NCBI RefSeq assembly: GCF_032854445.1
Contig: NC_088298.1
Span: forward strand, 16,885,976-16,949,975
DNA: 64,000 nucleotides
Direction of reading: 5' to 3'
Origin: Liolophura sinensis
Taxonomy: Eukaryota > Mollusca > Polyplacophora > Chitonida > Chitonidae
The position numbers and the translations under genes were made by a program. The notes beneath the pieces were generated by a model. It was not told the DNA's origin. It saw only the letters and a list, made by a program, of their open reading frames with translations, and made no database searches. Each line of letters starts with the position of its first letter. Within the stretch, counting starts at the first letter, position 1. Shown piece by piece: positions 36,507 through 47,450 of the stretch.

Positions 36507-36594
<88 letters not shown>
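36507..36594. repeat. (TA)n microsatellite, ~88 bp
   Basis: An uninterrupted TA tract directly preceding a SINE-3 copy. Confidence 0.97.
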
Positions 36595-36595
<1 letters not shown>

Positions 36596-36597
<2 letters not shown>

Positions 36598-36830
36598 TCC
36601 TGTGTCCTTGCTCTAATCTCTCAGTTCTGAGAGCTAAGCGGGGCAGCAACAAGTACCATTTGTATGTATTTATTTGATTTGTGTTTGTCGCCGTACTCAA
36701 GAATATTTCATTTATACGACAGTGGCCAGCATTATGGTGGGAGCAAACAGGGCAGAGCTCGGGAGAGTACCACATTTAAAGTCTTAGGTACGTCCCGACC
36801 CAGGTAGATAAATCCTTGTCATTATCTTTT
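36596..36830 (-). mobile_element. SINE-3 interrupted by SINE-1
   Basis: Antisense SINE-3 body (gtgtccttgctctaatctct, gcagcaacaagtaccatt) is split by an antisense SINE-1 3' half (about 36664-36768) and resumes with taccacatttaaagtcttag, gtacgtcccgacccaggtag. The near-repeated agtacca on each side could be the target-site duplication. Confidence 0.7.
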
Positions 36831-37445
36831 TACGGATGACTGTTATAAATTTTTTTATAGAAATTCTGTATGACTAACAGTGTAAACAAGAATTAACAAA
36901 CGATATGCCTATACGCAACAAGAATAACTCGGCAACATTTTACCATACACACGGATAACTTCTTATACCCTATTCACGTGCGACGGTATACGAGTTACGT
37001 CCCCTGCTCTAAGCTTGGATGTAATCAGGCATGTGGGCTAACACCACACGGCCAGATGTTCGACTAATGCGCATTTGCCGATATAATTTAGCTTTTGAGA
37101 ATTATCTCAACAATAAATATGATTTACGACATATATATGGCCGTTAAACATATTTTTTTTAAAACGAGAGGGTATAATTTTTGAATATGCTGCACAGTTC
37201 GTAAACGTTTTTGGAGGGCTAAAGACATTCGAGGAGTATAGAAGAACCCGGAGTGCCTGGAGTAAACCACCAACCTTTTGCAGGCTACTCACTTTTCTGT
37301 GACTTACAAATATGCACACTTTATTGGTGGTAAACAACTGATTGTCAACCAAAGTTAGACAGCGCTAAGGTCAGCACGAACTTGATCTACAACTTATACC
37401 ATAGCCTTCCGAACTGTGACAGGGACAGAATCTACAAATTTTCTG

Positions 37446-37788
37446 TCCACGACCGAGTTTGACTGAGTGAGTGAATGCTTGGGGTTTAACTTCGTACATG
37501 TCAATTTATCAGGAATCCTCAGAGTGCATGTTATGTGCCTACTTGTTGCAGCAGGACGGATTTCCACCGCTCTTATCTAGTGCTATCTAATGCTGCTTCA
37601 ATGAGACGCCTTACCGAGGGCAAGTAAGGTGCTAACCAGTATTATCCCCTTCATGCTGAACGCCAAACGAGGAAGTTACAACTTCCTCTTTTAAGGTATT
37701 AGATGTGACTCGACGCAGGACTGACCCTAGATCTACCGCTTCCTAACCAGACGCTCTGCCAACTGTGCTGGCCACAGACCCCCATTAG
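37446..37788 (-). mobile_element. SINE-2, near full length
   Basis: Antisense: tail tgcttggggtttaacttcgt, body gttgcagcaggacggatttc, atccccttcatgctgaacgc, aggaagttacaacttcctct, and tRNA-like head gctctgccaactgtgctggc. The (ACTC)n tail end is near gagtgagtgaatgc. Confidence 0.85.
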
Positions 37789-37905
37789 TTTTCCATAAGC
37801 GACAATGTTAACGTTTAGCGCTGTAGCTCAGTCCCAAACATTCCGAGGCCAATAAGCTTTGGTGCATACCTGGCCCAGCCTGTGAGAAAGAAGCTGTAAA
37901 AATCT
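37774..37905 (+). repeat. Dispersed repeat of unknown type, copy 1
   Basis: cccccattagttttccataa, gcgacaatgtt, gcgctgtagctcagtcccaa, aataagctttggtgcatacc, tggcccagcctgtgagaaag. The same sequence occurs on the - strand at 46546-46664 with few differences. In both places it touches a SINE-2-like head through taatggggg. Confidence 0.8.
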
Positions 37906-38206
37906 TGGCATAGGTTGACCGTCAAAATCTGGACCTTTCCATGCCGGTAGCTGGGAGGGGTGCCTAGCAACGCCAAGGGGACGTCACTCGCAGCCTCATC
38001 ACCACCTGTCTCCTTGTGTCCTCTCGCCCAGAATTTCAAACTTTCACCATTAAAACTCATACCTGCCCAAAGCTTAGACAATTTCCATCATTTTGATACC
38101 AAGCATGCACCTGTACACCAAAAACGGCAGGCTGGCAGCAAAAAAAGACTTTACACCCTAAAATACACAGAACTACAATCGTCCCTACCGAAAAACGGAA
38201 GTTGTA

Positions 38207-38802
38207 ATGGGGGTCTGTGTCCTGCTATTGGAGCCGGTAAGAGCGAGTTTTACACCGTGGATTCATCATAAAGATAACAATCTCATGTCTTTGAGGTGAC
38301 GTTTTGCATGTATGCCTACTTTTTCAATACTGTGACAGTCAGCATGGGGCATGTCCGATCTGCCACAAGGATCGCGATACAGTCCAGTGACCTGACTGAA
38401 AAGTTTTGAAAGGAAATAAGAAAACCCGGCGGTTTAACCCCAGTCAAGCTAGCAAACAAACAAGGGACATGATCCATAAAGCACGGCGGTTGAAAATTAC
38501 GTCAATGGTAGGGGGATGCAAGGTTGTCACTATACAAGTGAACCGGAGTATGTGACAGCCGCATACTTTACTGGCTTGGCGTTCAGCATGAAGGGGATAG
38601 TGCAATGACTGGTAAACCCGTATCAGTATAATGGCTTGGGCGGGGCCGCTGACTTGCCTTCGTTAAGGAGTCTCATTGAAGCAGCACGAGATAAAAGAGC
38701 GCTGGAAATCCGCCCTGCAACAAGGAGGCACATTACATGTACAATGAAAAATTGCTAAGTACGACCTTAAACCCCAAACACCCACTCACTCACTCACTCA
38801 CT
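38207..38802 (+). mobile_element. SINE-2, interrupted or rearranged
   Basis: A possible head at 38207-38250 (taatgggggtctgtg, ggagccggtaagagcg) is separated from a clear body and tail at 38568-38802: cttggcgttcagcatgaagg, ggcttgggcggggccgctga, aaggaggcacattacatgta, then (ACTC)n. The ~300 bp between them is unassigned. It is inverted relative to the SINE-2 at 37446. Confidence 0.65.
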
Positions 38803-39949
38803 CATACTATACTGAGCAACTTTAAGCTGGCTTGGCGATGTTAGAGTCCATGGGAAAAATTAAGTTTTACAAGGATATGTAAAGCAGAGTTACCTTTATT
38901 TCGGTAATGAATTGAAAATATTGACGGTTTTAACCGCGTCAATTAACAAAGGCGGTGAGTAAAACAAATTTTATTCTACATGAAATGTGGCCAGGACATA
39001 AAATCAGTCAGAGAAAATGACACCAAACAATGGTTTTCTAACAAATCAAAAGTTCGTATGTTAAATCAATATTCGCAACGGACAAACACTAAGTTCTGTC
39101 TTTGTACCAACATTTTCGAGAGAGAGAGAGGTGTTTTTGTAAACCAACATTTGATAGGCTAATTTCACAGAAAAGTTAGAGAAGATGAACGACTCTGTTA
39201 AAAACTTATTCGCATTGAGACCAGCTAAATACAAATTAATTATACCTAAGTATTAATTCTTCAGGTTATAAAAAAACAACGAATACACCTTTACGGATTT
39301 TAAAATAACAAGCAGACAACACTGCGATACTTGTAAATAAAAAGCTCGTGTAGGGTACATGGGTCTTTGTAGATTATCTCGTTATGAGCTGTAGAAATAA
39401 TACATGTAAGTTAGAAGATTTAACGTTATAAACAAATCAAGCATTTCATCAACATTTTGGTCTATCGACTTCTATGGGCATTAAGAGGTTTGTGTGTCTT
39501 GATAAATCATATGTAATGTTGCGCACATAGCCTATATTATATACCATTTTGACCAAAGATAAAACAGTAAAATATGTAATTGAAAATATCCAAATCATGG
39601 AATAAACACCTGGTAAAGCTATTGCACCAAACAGAATTAGTCTCGTAAAACCTTGACAATCTTCAGTCTCCTGAATGTTCAGCGTACGCTCTGGTAGTAA
39701 ACGGGTTGAAAAGATTCCAGTATGTATAGACAAATACAACACTTAGCGGTTCAGAACCATCTTCACAAACAATTCTGACTGACTTACTGGTTTTTCCCTC
39801 ATCATTTTTTATGCAAGAAGACGTGTATGCTATTTTAATTTTTAAAATTCGCTGCCCGCTGAACACCAGGCCACGCGAGGCCGTGCGAGATTTTGCGAGA
39901 CTACGACATGCAATTACTGTTCATTTACCATCAAAACATTGCATGGACT

Positions 39950-40188
39950 TTAAAAAAGCTGAAAGTCGCGGTTTTCATCGAGGGATTTGAACAGCAGAGG
40001 AAGAACGGATTCCCAGCGGTTTAACGTCAGGCTGAAGCAGCCCATCTTGACTGACTTTGTCATGAAGCCGGCGTGCACTGTGATTTTGAGACAGGCGCTA
40101 AATGAAGTAGTGGTGATCTGCACATCGTACATTTCCAAGCAGACACGCTTTCCTTTGAAAGTGAAGCAGGGTGGGTCGGGATTCTTGA
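39950..40188 (-). CDS. Secreted cysteine-rich protein (DUF4773-like), exon 4 (terminal)
   Basis: On the - strand a very strong acceptor (ttttcttttttctttttacag) opens a 78-codon frame entered in phase 1: KNPDPPCFTFKGKRVCLEMY, then DVQITTTSFSACLKITVHAG and MTKSVKMGCFSL, ending DFQLF-TAA. The exon is clearly more GC-rich than its flanks. The spacing NP.PPC...(8)...C..MYD...(9)...C...(16)...C resembles my recollection of the C-terminal half of DUF4773 proteins, small secreted invertebrate proteins of unknown function. The junction with exon 3 rebuilds an Ile codon. A possible AATAAA for the - strand lies at 38970-38975. Family assignment is from memory and unverified. Confidence 0.75.
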
Positions 40189-40559
40189 CTGTAAAAAGAA
40201 AAAAAGAAAATTGCACAAGTTTTGCAGTGTACTGTTATTCTGTCTGTTATTTAAGGAACGTCATGTCATCTTGTGTGTATGTGTATACATGAATGTGTTT
40301 TCTTCATTGTTTTCGGGTGTTTTTGTTTTCCGTTCTCCACTAATTCAAATATCCCCTTACTTACTTACTATCCAGTGGGGAAACTTCAGTGAGACACGAG
40401 CCCTAAGTTTGTCCTGTAAAACGTGCTTCATTAACTATTGTCCAGTATTTTCTCACTCTTTTAATTTTCTTAAATTAATGCCTTCGTAGCCTAATATAAT
40501 ATTTAATGTTCATTGAAGACAATTGGCTTCAGCTAACTTGTGAAAAGGAATTATTACCA

Positions 40560-40765
40560 TTACCATATAAGCCTAATCACTTTTCGCTTTATCATGTATT
40601 TACATTATATCATGTATTTACACTTTATCATGTATTTACACTTTATCATGTATTTACATTATATCATGTATTTATACTTTATCATGTATTTATACTTTAT
40701 CATGTATTTACACTTTTGAAATTTAATTTACTTGAAATATAACTAAAATCTGAATTAATTTATTT
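40560..40765. repeat. 17-bp minisatellite, left copy of a flanking pair
   Basis: About eight copies of a 17-bp unit tttatcatgtatttaca, preceded by aatcacttttcgc and followed by ttgaaatttaatttacttga and aatataactaaaat. The entire arrangement recurs at 41520-41660. Confidence 0.9.
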
Positions 40766-41519
40766 TGTTTTATGAACAACTGCCGTCAGCTTCTAAAATT
40801 AGCTTGCCACTGTTTACATATGCTGAGTTCAGGGCCTGCTGTCTGCCTCTGCCTTAGAATGGTCCAGAATACGCTCGGTTCGGGGCTTGTTTGTTTACAA
40901 CAAGTGTTCAAGAATTTTCTTACTCTAGAAAATTCTACCAGTCTATATAAGATCTATGAAAGCAGCTCAAAGGAGGAGAAAGGAGAATTATTGAGAGTTT
41001 TGGATGCTTTCGCTGTGTATTACTTTAGTAGGCCTTTTGTGCTGAATTTTGGTGTCTTTATAGCCTCTGGCTTTGTTATATCATATCTCCACCGAGCACT
41101 TGTTCAGTCTGAACTTGTATATTTAATTTGTGCTCTTGTGTACACAGTGCTTATTAGTACACGGACCCTGTCTGTGGAATTTTGTGTACATTTCGTCATA
41201 CTCTCAGTTATACTGTGGGTTTTCCCTCTTGTGAATATTGCCTCTGTGCATTTTTAAGCATTGTGGAGCATATGCGTCCGTTTGAACTTGACACCGTTGT
41301 ACATGTAAGTACTTTAGTATTTGTATAGATACTGCTATCCTTTCTTGTTAAACTTAAGTACTTTAGTATTTGTATAAGTCTTGTTATCTGTTCTTGTTAA
41401 ACCTAATAAATTGTTGAAAAACAAAATCTGCTGGTTTTGGTTACTTTTTGGTGCGGCTAAAGTGTCGTGTATTTCGAACAAGCCATATCTTTATAATACA
41501 GACAGTTTGGGTCATAACA

Positions 41520-41660
41520 ATTTACTAAATCACTTCTCGCTTTATCTTGTATACATTATATCATGTATTTACATTATATCATGTATTTACACTTTATCAT
41601 GTATTTACACTTTTGAAATTTAATTTACTTGAAATATAACTAAAATTTTAATTTATTTAT
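41520..41660. repeat. 17-bp minisatellite, right copy of a flanking pair
   Basis: Same order as 40560-40765 (aatcacttctcgc, three to four 17-bp units, ttgaaatttaatttacttga, aatataactaaaat). The two copies are direct repeats about 0.9 kb apart and enclose a 161-codon open frame (40772-41257) that I do not recognise. Confidence 0.9.
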
Positions 41661-41705
41661 TTACTAAAACGAAATCTTGCTATCCCATTGTGACCCCTTC
41701 GAAAC

Positions 41706-41873
41706 GTGGTCGTACGTGGGAATTTAAAGTCTGTCAACAGCATACAGAGGGTTGTGGATTTTTCTCGGGTACTGCCCTGCTTCCTCTCACAATAGTGCTG
41801 GCCATCGTCGTGTAAGCGAAATATTCTTGAGTACGGCGTAAAACATCAATGAAATAAAGAAATAAATAAATTG
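41706..41873 (+). mobile_element. Diverged SINE-1 3' half
   Basis: Sense copy from gtcgtacgtgggaa through tgctggccatcgtcgtgtaa to tattcttgagtacggcgtaa, aacatcaatgaaataaag and (AAAT)n. It lies in intron 3 of the DUF4773-like gene. Confidence 0.8.
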
Positions 41874-41967
41874 AACAATTAGAGCACGGTGGTTTCAGCA
41901 GACCCTCATAAGGTGCACATGATTAGAATATGGTCGGTTATGTACGCATTTACCAAAAACAACTCAC

Positions 41968-42063
41968 TTGGAACGTCGATCGTTTTCAGTGTGATGCTGT
42001 CCAAAGTGAAGGATATACTCAGTGTATTCGACGGAGCCATCAAGTACTTCACAACGATACAGC
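41968..42063 (-). CDS. Secreted cysteine-rich protein (DUF4773-like), exon 3
   Basis: A 96-bp exon on the - strand between acceptor ctatgtgtttgcag and donor CCAA|GTGAGT. Both boundaries are phase 1. It encodes CIVVKYLMAPSNTLSISFTL then DSITLKTIDVP. The single Cys followed by a K/TY and a strand-rich stretch resembles the centre of DUF4773 domains. It is too short (31 full codons) to appear as an ORF on its own. Joined to exon 4 it gives DVP-I-KNPDPPC, keeping the frame. Confidence 0.7.
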
Positions 42064-42289
42064 CTGCAAACACATAGCAACTCACCCTTTAAAAATTACA
42101 TATGATCATATTCATGAATAAACGTTTACATGAACCAACACGTCCAGTAGATATGATTTCGTACACTGCATTATAAGTCGAGACCAACGAAAATACCGAC
42201 TCGAGTGAGACAGTAGTATCGCCTTCCTCGATGTATTGGTGTAAGAAATCATATTTCTACGTTGTATTCTCTGCTGATGATTGTAATGT

Positions 42290-42730
42290 TATATAATAAC
42301 ACACACTGTAAACATAACAATGCATCCTGTAAACACAGAATAACACACCTCGTATACATAACGCATCCAACAAACACATAACAAATGTACAATAGCAATA
42401 CACCATGTAAACAAATTACAACACACTTTGTAAACACACGCGTGAAACAAATATATGGCATCGTAACCTGTAAATAAATACGTGTAACACCAGTGAAATA
42501 CATAATAATTAATGCAACCGTCAAACACATAACAACGCCCACTGTGACCACACAAGAATCTAATTTGTAAACACATAACAGGGCATCCGCTAAACAAATA
42601 TAACAGCACTCTCTGTAAACACATAACAGCGCAATCTCTTAAACACATATAACAACACACTGTGTAAACACATAAGAACTTATTCAGTAACCCTAAAACA
42701 ACACACTGTGTAAACACATAAGAACTTATT
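42290..42730. repeat. Diverged minisatellite (taaacacataac-rich)
   Basis: Irregular units of about 20-27 bp built from gtaaacacataacaacac. Near the right end a 46-bp segment (tgtgtaaacacataagaact plus tattcagtaaccctaaaac) is precisely duplicated (42661 and 42707). The long - strand open frames here (42249-42551, 42289-42717) are repeat artefacts. Confidence 0.8.
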
Positions 42731-43023
42731 CAGTAACCCTAAAACAACGAACTCTATGAACTCACAATACATTCCAACTGAAACTAAAATTTAATAACGC
42801 GTGATAATTAACTAAAAAGTGGACGGAGACAAAGCCGTTCGAAAAATGTAGTCAAAAAAGAGCTGTAAGCTGCAATGTTTCTCGCACCACGCCATGAAAC
42901 TGACAAGCACAACGCACAGCAAGCTCGTGACAGCTTTGGTGTTATTGAGTAGTGGTAGCGTTATGTTGACTGATTTATTTACATGTAACTGATTATTGCT
43001 AAACAATGGAACAATGGGTCCAA

Positions 43024-43330
43024 AAATACCGCTTTGGTGACCTAATGCAAGGTCACAGTGTCCACCTCGAAGTCAGGAGACCTCGGGTCAAATCCGGGTA
43101 GGGTAATACCAAAGATTTTTTTAAAAATAGTACTTCTTTTTGTATCGCTTGGTGCACAGTTCTTTATAGGTTAGAGCAAGGGAAATAACTGGTTAGCCCA
43201 GTGTCAGTAAATGATGTGACTGGGTGGGGTGAGCATGTCTGGTGTCTTCGGCATAATACTTCAGTGGCGCCAGCACTTTGGCGACATGGACTCGCCCTGC
43301 CACAAATACACAAAGTATATGTACAATCCT
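43024..43330 (+). mobile_element. SINE-3
   Basis: Sense copy: tRNA-Ser-like head (cacctcgaagtcaggagacc, tcgggtcaaatccggg), then ggtaataccaaagat, actggttagcccagtgtcag, gtgtcttcggcataatactt, ggcgacatggactcgccctg. The tail is truncated after ccacaaatacacaaagtat. It lies within intron 2 of the DUF4773-like gene. Confidence 0.8.
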
Positions 43331-44000
43331 ATGTCATACAGGATGTCTCAGGGATCTTTCTCGGTTTATACACTTACTTTAAATATTCTGTTAAACCAAA
43401 CTGGCTAGCTTTTAGAGTGTGATACTGAGCACTAAACGATCGAAGAAGTTCTACTCACACATTCATGTATATCTGAGCGTAAACAGCCAGATGCGATTTG
43501 TTTCTTTGTAAAGGTATTAGGTATGTAAACATCTATCCTCTGAAAACTTTCTTCCTGTGAGAGTAATTTATGCTTCCCCGTTGTATAGTTGTTCACATAT
43601 GATCCCCAAAATCGACAGCTTATGGTCAGCAAGACTTCATGCAGAAAACTACAAATCCCCTGCACAATGCTGGCATTGAAACCTCGACTATTATTACTTC
43701 GTACAGTTAGGTTATTCTGTTTCGTACGGCATACATACACTTTCGTGATGGCAGTGGTGACTATCACAAGTCGACAAAGCCCGCATAACCGTTTGCGTTG
43801 TCTAACTTTCATTGATGACGATTTGCTTTCCACATATACGGTGTGCATATCTTTACGTAGGAAATACATTAGTAACTTGCTAAAGGTCAGTGGTTTACGC
43901 CGCGCAATCCGGTTTTCCATATACACATATACACATAGAATTTGCCGCCAAAAGGGGACATTTTTGCAGGTAATGAGCAATAACAAATAAGTAAATGAGC

Positions 44001-44086
<86 letters not shown>

Positions 44087-44090
44087 AATC
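44001..44090. repeat. (AACT)n followed by (AAAT)n
   Basis: About eleven AACT tetranucleotides pass directly into about ten AAAT tetranucleotides. Confidence 0.95.
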
Positions 44091-44225
44091 AATAATAGAA
44101 TGTAAATCTAATGAAGTTTTTGGAAACAGATACATCTCTATTATGTCGATCTAACTCTGTATCCATAGTCTTCCTCCATATCACAATGGCATCTGATTAG
44201 TCGTGTCGTGTCGTACAAATAAGAC

Positions 44226-44464
44226 GGGGCCTCCATGGCTCAGTTGGTTAGCACGCTAGCGTAGCGTGATTACCCAGCAGTGGGTGTGAGTTCAAGTCCA
44301 GCTCATGCTGGCTTCCATTCCGCTGGTACGTGGGAAGGTCCATCAGCAACCTCGTGGGTTTCCCGAGTGCTCTGCCCGGTTTCCACCCACCATAATGCTG
44401 GTCGTATAAGTGAAATATTCTTGAGTACGGCGTAAAACACCAATCAAAAAAATAAATAAATAAA
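44226..44464 (+). mobile_element. Full-length SINE-1
   Basis: Sense copy starting at the tRNA-like head: ggggcctccatggctcagtt, ggttagcacgctagc (box A region), gtgagttcaagtcc (box B). It runs through cgtgggtttcccgagtgctc and ttccacccaccataatgctg to ttgagtacggcgtaaaacac and (AAAT)n. It is intact enough to serve as a reference copy for this window. Confidence 0.93.
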
Positions 44465-44669
44465 ACGCCAGTACAATATATAAATAAATACGAATGGGAC
44501 TAAAGATTACCAGCACGTGATGGCCAAATAATTCGACGGGGGTGAGAATAAAGTGGGTGGGGAGGATTGATTCCATCGGTATTTAACGACACTCTGAGAT
44601 GTCATTTAGTGCGTCGTTAAACACAGATTAAGTCTGTCATACCACATGAAATCAATTATATTAGAGTCG

Positions 44670-44818
44670 GTGGGTCAAAGTTGTTGGAGCGTCATTAGCA
44701 CGCCAATGACCCAGGAGCCTCTCACCAATACTGTGAGTTCATGTCCAGCTCATGCTAGCTTCCTCACCCACTGTACTTGGGAAGGTCTGCCAACAACCCG
44801 CGGATGACCGTTGGACAC
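44670..44818 (+). mobile_element. SINE-1 5' half
   Basis: cattagcacgccaatgaccc, aggagcctctcaccaatact, gtgagttcatgtccagctca, gggaaggtctgccaacaacc. The tail is missing. It ends about 20 bp from exon 2 of the DUF4773-like gene, so it sits in the start of intron 2 as the gene is read. Confidence 0.75.
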
Positions 44819-44840
44819 TGGTGTATTCGGAGTAAAATAC

Positions 44841-44915
44841 CTCCTTTGGCAAGAGTGTGACAATTCACCACCAGAAAGGCGTTGCACAGATTTCCACATG
44901 CACATGTGGTCTGCA
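44841..44915 (-). CDS. Secreted cysteine-rich protein (DUF4773-like), exon 2
   Basis: A 75-bp exon proposed on the - strand between an AG acceptor (gacaagtctag, with a weak pyrimidine tract) and donor GGAG|GTATTT. Both ends are phase 1. It encodes QTTCACGNLCNAFLVVNCHT then LAKG: four cysteines in the pattern C-x-C-x3-C-x7-C that my recollection of the family predicts upstream of the exon 3 strand region. Splicing to exon 3 gives KG-G-CIVV. The splice signals are the weakest of the four exons. Exons 1 and 3 could also be joined directly in frame, so this exon might be alternative or wrong. Confidence 0.5.
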
Positions 44916-45865
44916 CTAGACTTGTCATATTCATTTAGTGGAGTATATCCCCAAGATCTTCATGCAAGACCAATCATAACCCTCTTGATGTACGAGCACC
45001 GTTGACCAATTATTAAAACCAGGGCCCCGAGAACTGTGCAGAGAAATCTCCAAAACTGTCTGCTGGGTAGAACCTGGATCTACCGTCTCCCCATAAAGAA
45101 GTAAGTCTAAACGATAAAATTAGTGGGAAAGGCCAGTAAGCAGGACTCATGTATGATTCAGTTTCCGGCATTTCATAATTTATTTCAGTTAGTTTTTGTT
45201 TGTGATACATATAAGTGGGCCTAATGACTGCAATTATACAATGGTCTCAAAAAACATTTATTTTTAATTTGATGCTTATAGCGATTTTCCATCTATACCA
45301 CGGTTGTCAGTTTTATGGGTGGAGGAAATCAGAGTGCAGCGAATAAACCACCGACCTTTGACAAATTTATGGCGAATTTTCCCACGTTTGAAACTAATGG
45401 AAGACTAAACGTCGCCAGCGTGTTTAATGTAAGACCTCACAAAGAGAGCACAATCAAACACTTTATGTCTTTAAGGCCCCAAAAATATTGGAGACAGGAG
45501 AATCTTGCAAACTCACTGTCCGAGTATATTACTGGATCCATGTTTCGTGTGACCTAGATATCCTTTAAAGGTCAAGCACCTTTACCACTCGGCCAGAATC
45601 CTCTGAAAACCTCATCAATCAAAGATGCACGTTGTTACTTCAGAGGGCATATTGTCTGTTAGTGGAAATGGACGGGCAAAACGGGATTTTTGGACTCTAA
45701 AGCCCTCTGCGCAAATGAATTCATGTTTTCCTTTTTTTTCTTCTTCTTTTATTACCACTATGTTAAAAGGTTATTTGAAAATCCGTCAGAGGACAAAAAA
45801 TAAACCACTACATTCCGTGACCTACATTAATGGTTCAGGTTAAAATATTATATAAATATAATATT

Positions 45866-45957
45866 GAAAACAGATCTTTAGTGAAAATAGAGCTTTAGTG
45901 AAAACAGAGCTTTAGTGAAAACAGAGCTTTGGAGAAAACAGAGCTTTGGAGAAAACA
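45866..45957. repeat. 17-bp tandem repeat, 5 copies
   Basis: Five units of gaaaacagagctttagt; the later units carry ggag in place of tagt. Confidence 0.9.
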
Positions 45958-46545
45958 TACTTATAGGCTCTATATATATAATATAATTGAATGTTCATTT
46001 CAGAACAGAGTTATAAAATTTTTAAGGATTTTGTTTTCACAAGGAACAACACTTTACACTTCTGTCCCATCTCTTCACAGTACAACAAATGCAAAGACAT
46101 ACCACAAATTAACGGATTGTTTCACAGCTAAACGATATGCAAAGGTACGGTTCGTGGAGGTTTATTGGTTGGAACCGTTTCAGGAGAGGACTTTGCAGTG
46201 AAAAGAACACATTTCCTGATTATGTGATTTTTTATGTAATCTGTGTGCACATCTAGGTCATCATTCCTAAATAACATCTTTCAAAACAAGGTTATTAATA
46301 TATAATGAGAAAAAAAAAATGTTACAACATGCACATAGGCCTATGTACGGACGTGTAGGTGACGTTTTAAAGTCACACACTGTTGGCGTATATAACACAC
46401 AGTTTAATCTATATGAGTAATTATTCAACGCCAGAGATTTGACAACGCGTGTTGATCTACATGTAACATGACATAGATCACTAATCGTTTGTAAAGAAAA
46501 CATAGTTGAAACTTAAAAAAAAAGAGAAAAATAGAAGATTTTTAT

Positions 46546-46664
46546 GGCTTCTTTCTCACAGGCTGGGCCAGGTATGCACCAAAGCTTATTGGCCACGGAA
46601 TGTTTGGGACTGAGCTACAGCGCTACATGTCAACATTGTCGCTTATGGAAAACTAATGGGGGTT
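46546..46664 (-). repeat. Dispersed repeat of unknown type, copy 2
   Basis: Inverted copy of 37774-37905 with roughly ten differences over ~120 bp. On the + strand it reads ctcacaggctgggccaggta to ggaaaactaatgggggtttg. It is followed by a SINE-2-like head (gtggcctgtggtcagcgcca). Confidence 0.8.
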
Positions 46665-47130
46665 TGTGGCCTGTGGTCAGCGCCAAGGGAGGTAATGAAG
46701 TGGCTACGACAACAAAGCACTTAAAGACCGGGAGAATTCCACGGATCAGGGAAGTTGGATCGGTGCTCAGTTAAGGTACTAGGTTTACACACCGATCTGG
46801 TATACAAGTCACGCGTGGTATAATAAATCCTGTCAATCAACGATTAAGGGTCAGCTTCATATCTAGTAACATCAAACAAGGAAGTTAGCTTTGCCGTTAC
46901 TGGTAGAGTATAGGAGGACAGTCATGCAGGGGGAAATGACCGAATCGAAACCGGGGTTTCGATCAATTACTTGCTCCATTATGAAGTGCCTTTGTGGTAA
47001 TAATACTAATAATTATTATGAGTGGTAACATTTTCCTGAACACGGGTTTAAAGAATCAATTAAATAACCGAAATTACATTACAAATAATAACGATGATAA
47101 TACTTTTTTTGTATAGTTAATTTTTTTTGT

Positions 47131-47450
47131 ATGCTCGAGGTTTTACGTAGTACTTAACAATTTTTCAGTCACATGACTACGAGTCATTAGCTGTGTGTAC
47201 ATATTTTGTATGGCACGAGTCCAGGCCGCCAAAGTGCTGCCGTCACATAAGTATCATGAAGACACCAGACATGACACCCTACCCATTCACATTATACTGA
47301 CACCGTGTCAACCAGTCTTGTTTCCTTGCTCTATCCTCTGGTGTCAGCGATGCAACAACAAGTGATACTTTTAAAGTCTTTGATATGACACGACCTGGAT
47401 TTGATAACAGTTATCCTGTATACGAGGAGAAAGCTCTAACCATTAGATCA
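47131..47450 (-). mobile_element. SINE-3, near full length
   Basis: Antisense: tail ttttacgtagtacttaacaa, tttttcagtcacatgac, body gccaaagtgctgccgtcaca, agacaccagacatgacaccc, aacaagtgatacttttaaag, and an eroded tRNA-like head (aagctctaaccattagatca). It lies in intron 1 of the DUF4773-like gene. Confidence 0.8.

Noticed and set aside
40772-41257. 161-codon ATG-started frame as a membrane protein gene
   Set aside because: Hydrophobicity follows from T-rich sequence, the length is near chance expectation for 64 kb, and no family is recognised. Kept only as part of a repeat-bounded finding.
42249-42717. Cysteine-rich - strand frames of 100 and 142 codons
   Set aside because: They are translations of the taaacacataac-rich minisatellite.
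43432-43986. 184-codon - strand frame
   Set aside because: The opposite strand is also open over 133 codons, the predicted peptide matches no family I know, and no promoter or splice sites support it. It lies between exons 2 and 3 of the proposed secreted-protein gene.
46081-46144. Small + strand exon with strong acceptor (catctcttcacag) and donor (GCAAAG|GTACGG)
   Set aside because: Only 21 codons, opposite to and inside an intron of the better-supported - strand gene, with no partner exons. A chance pair of splice-like sites is as likely.
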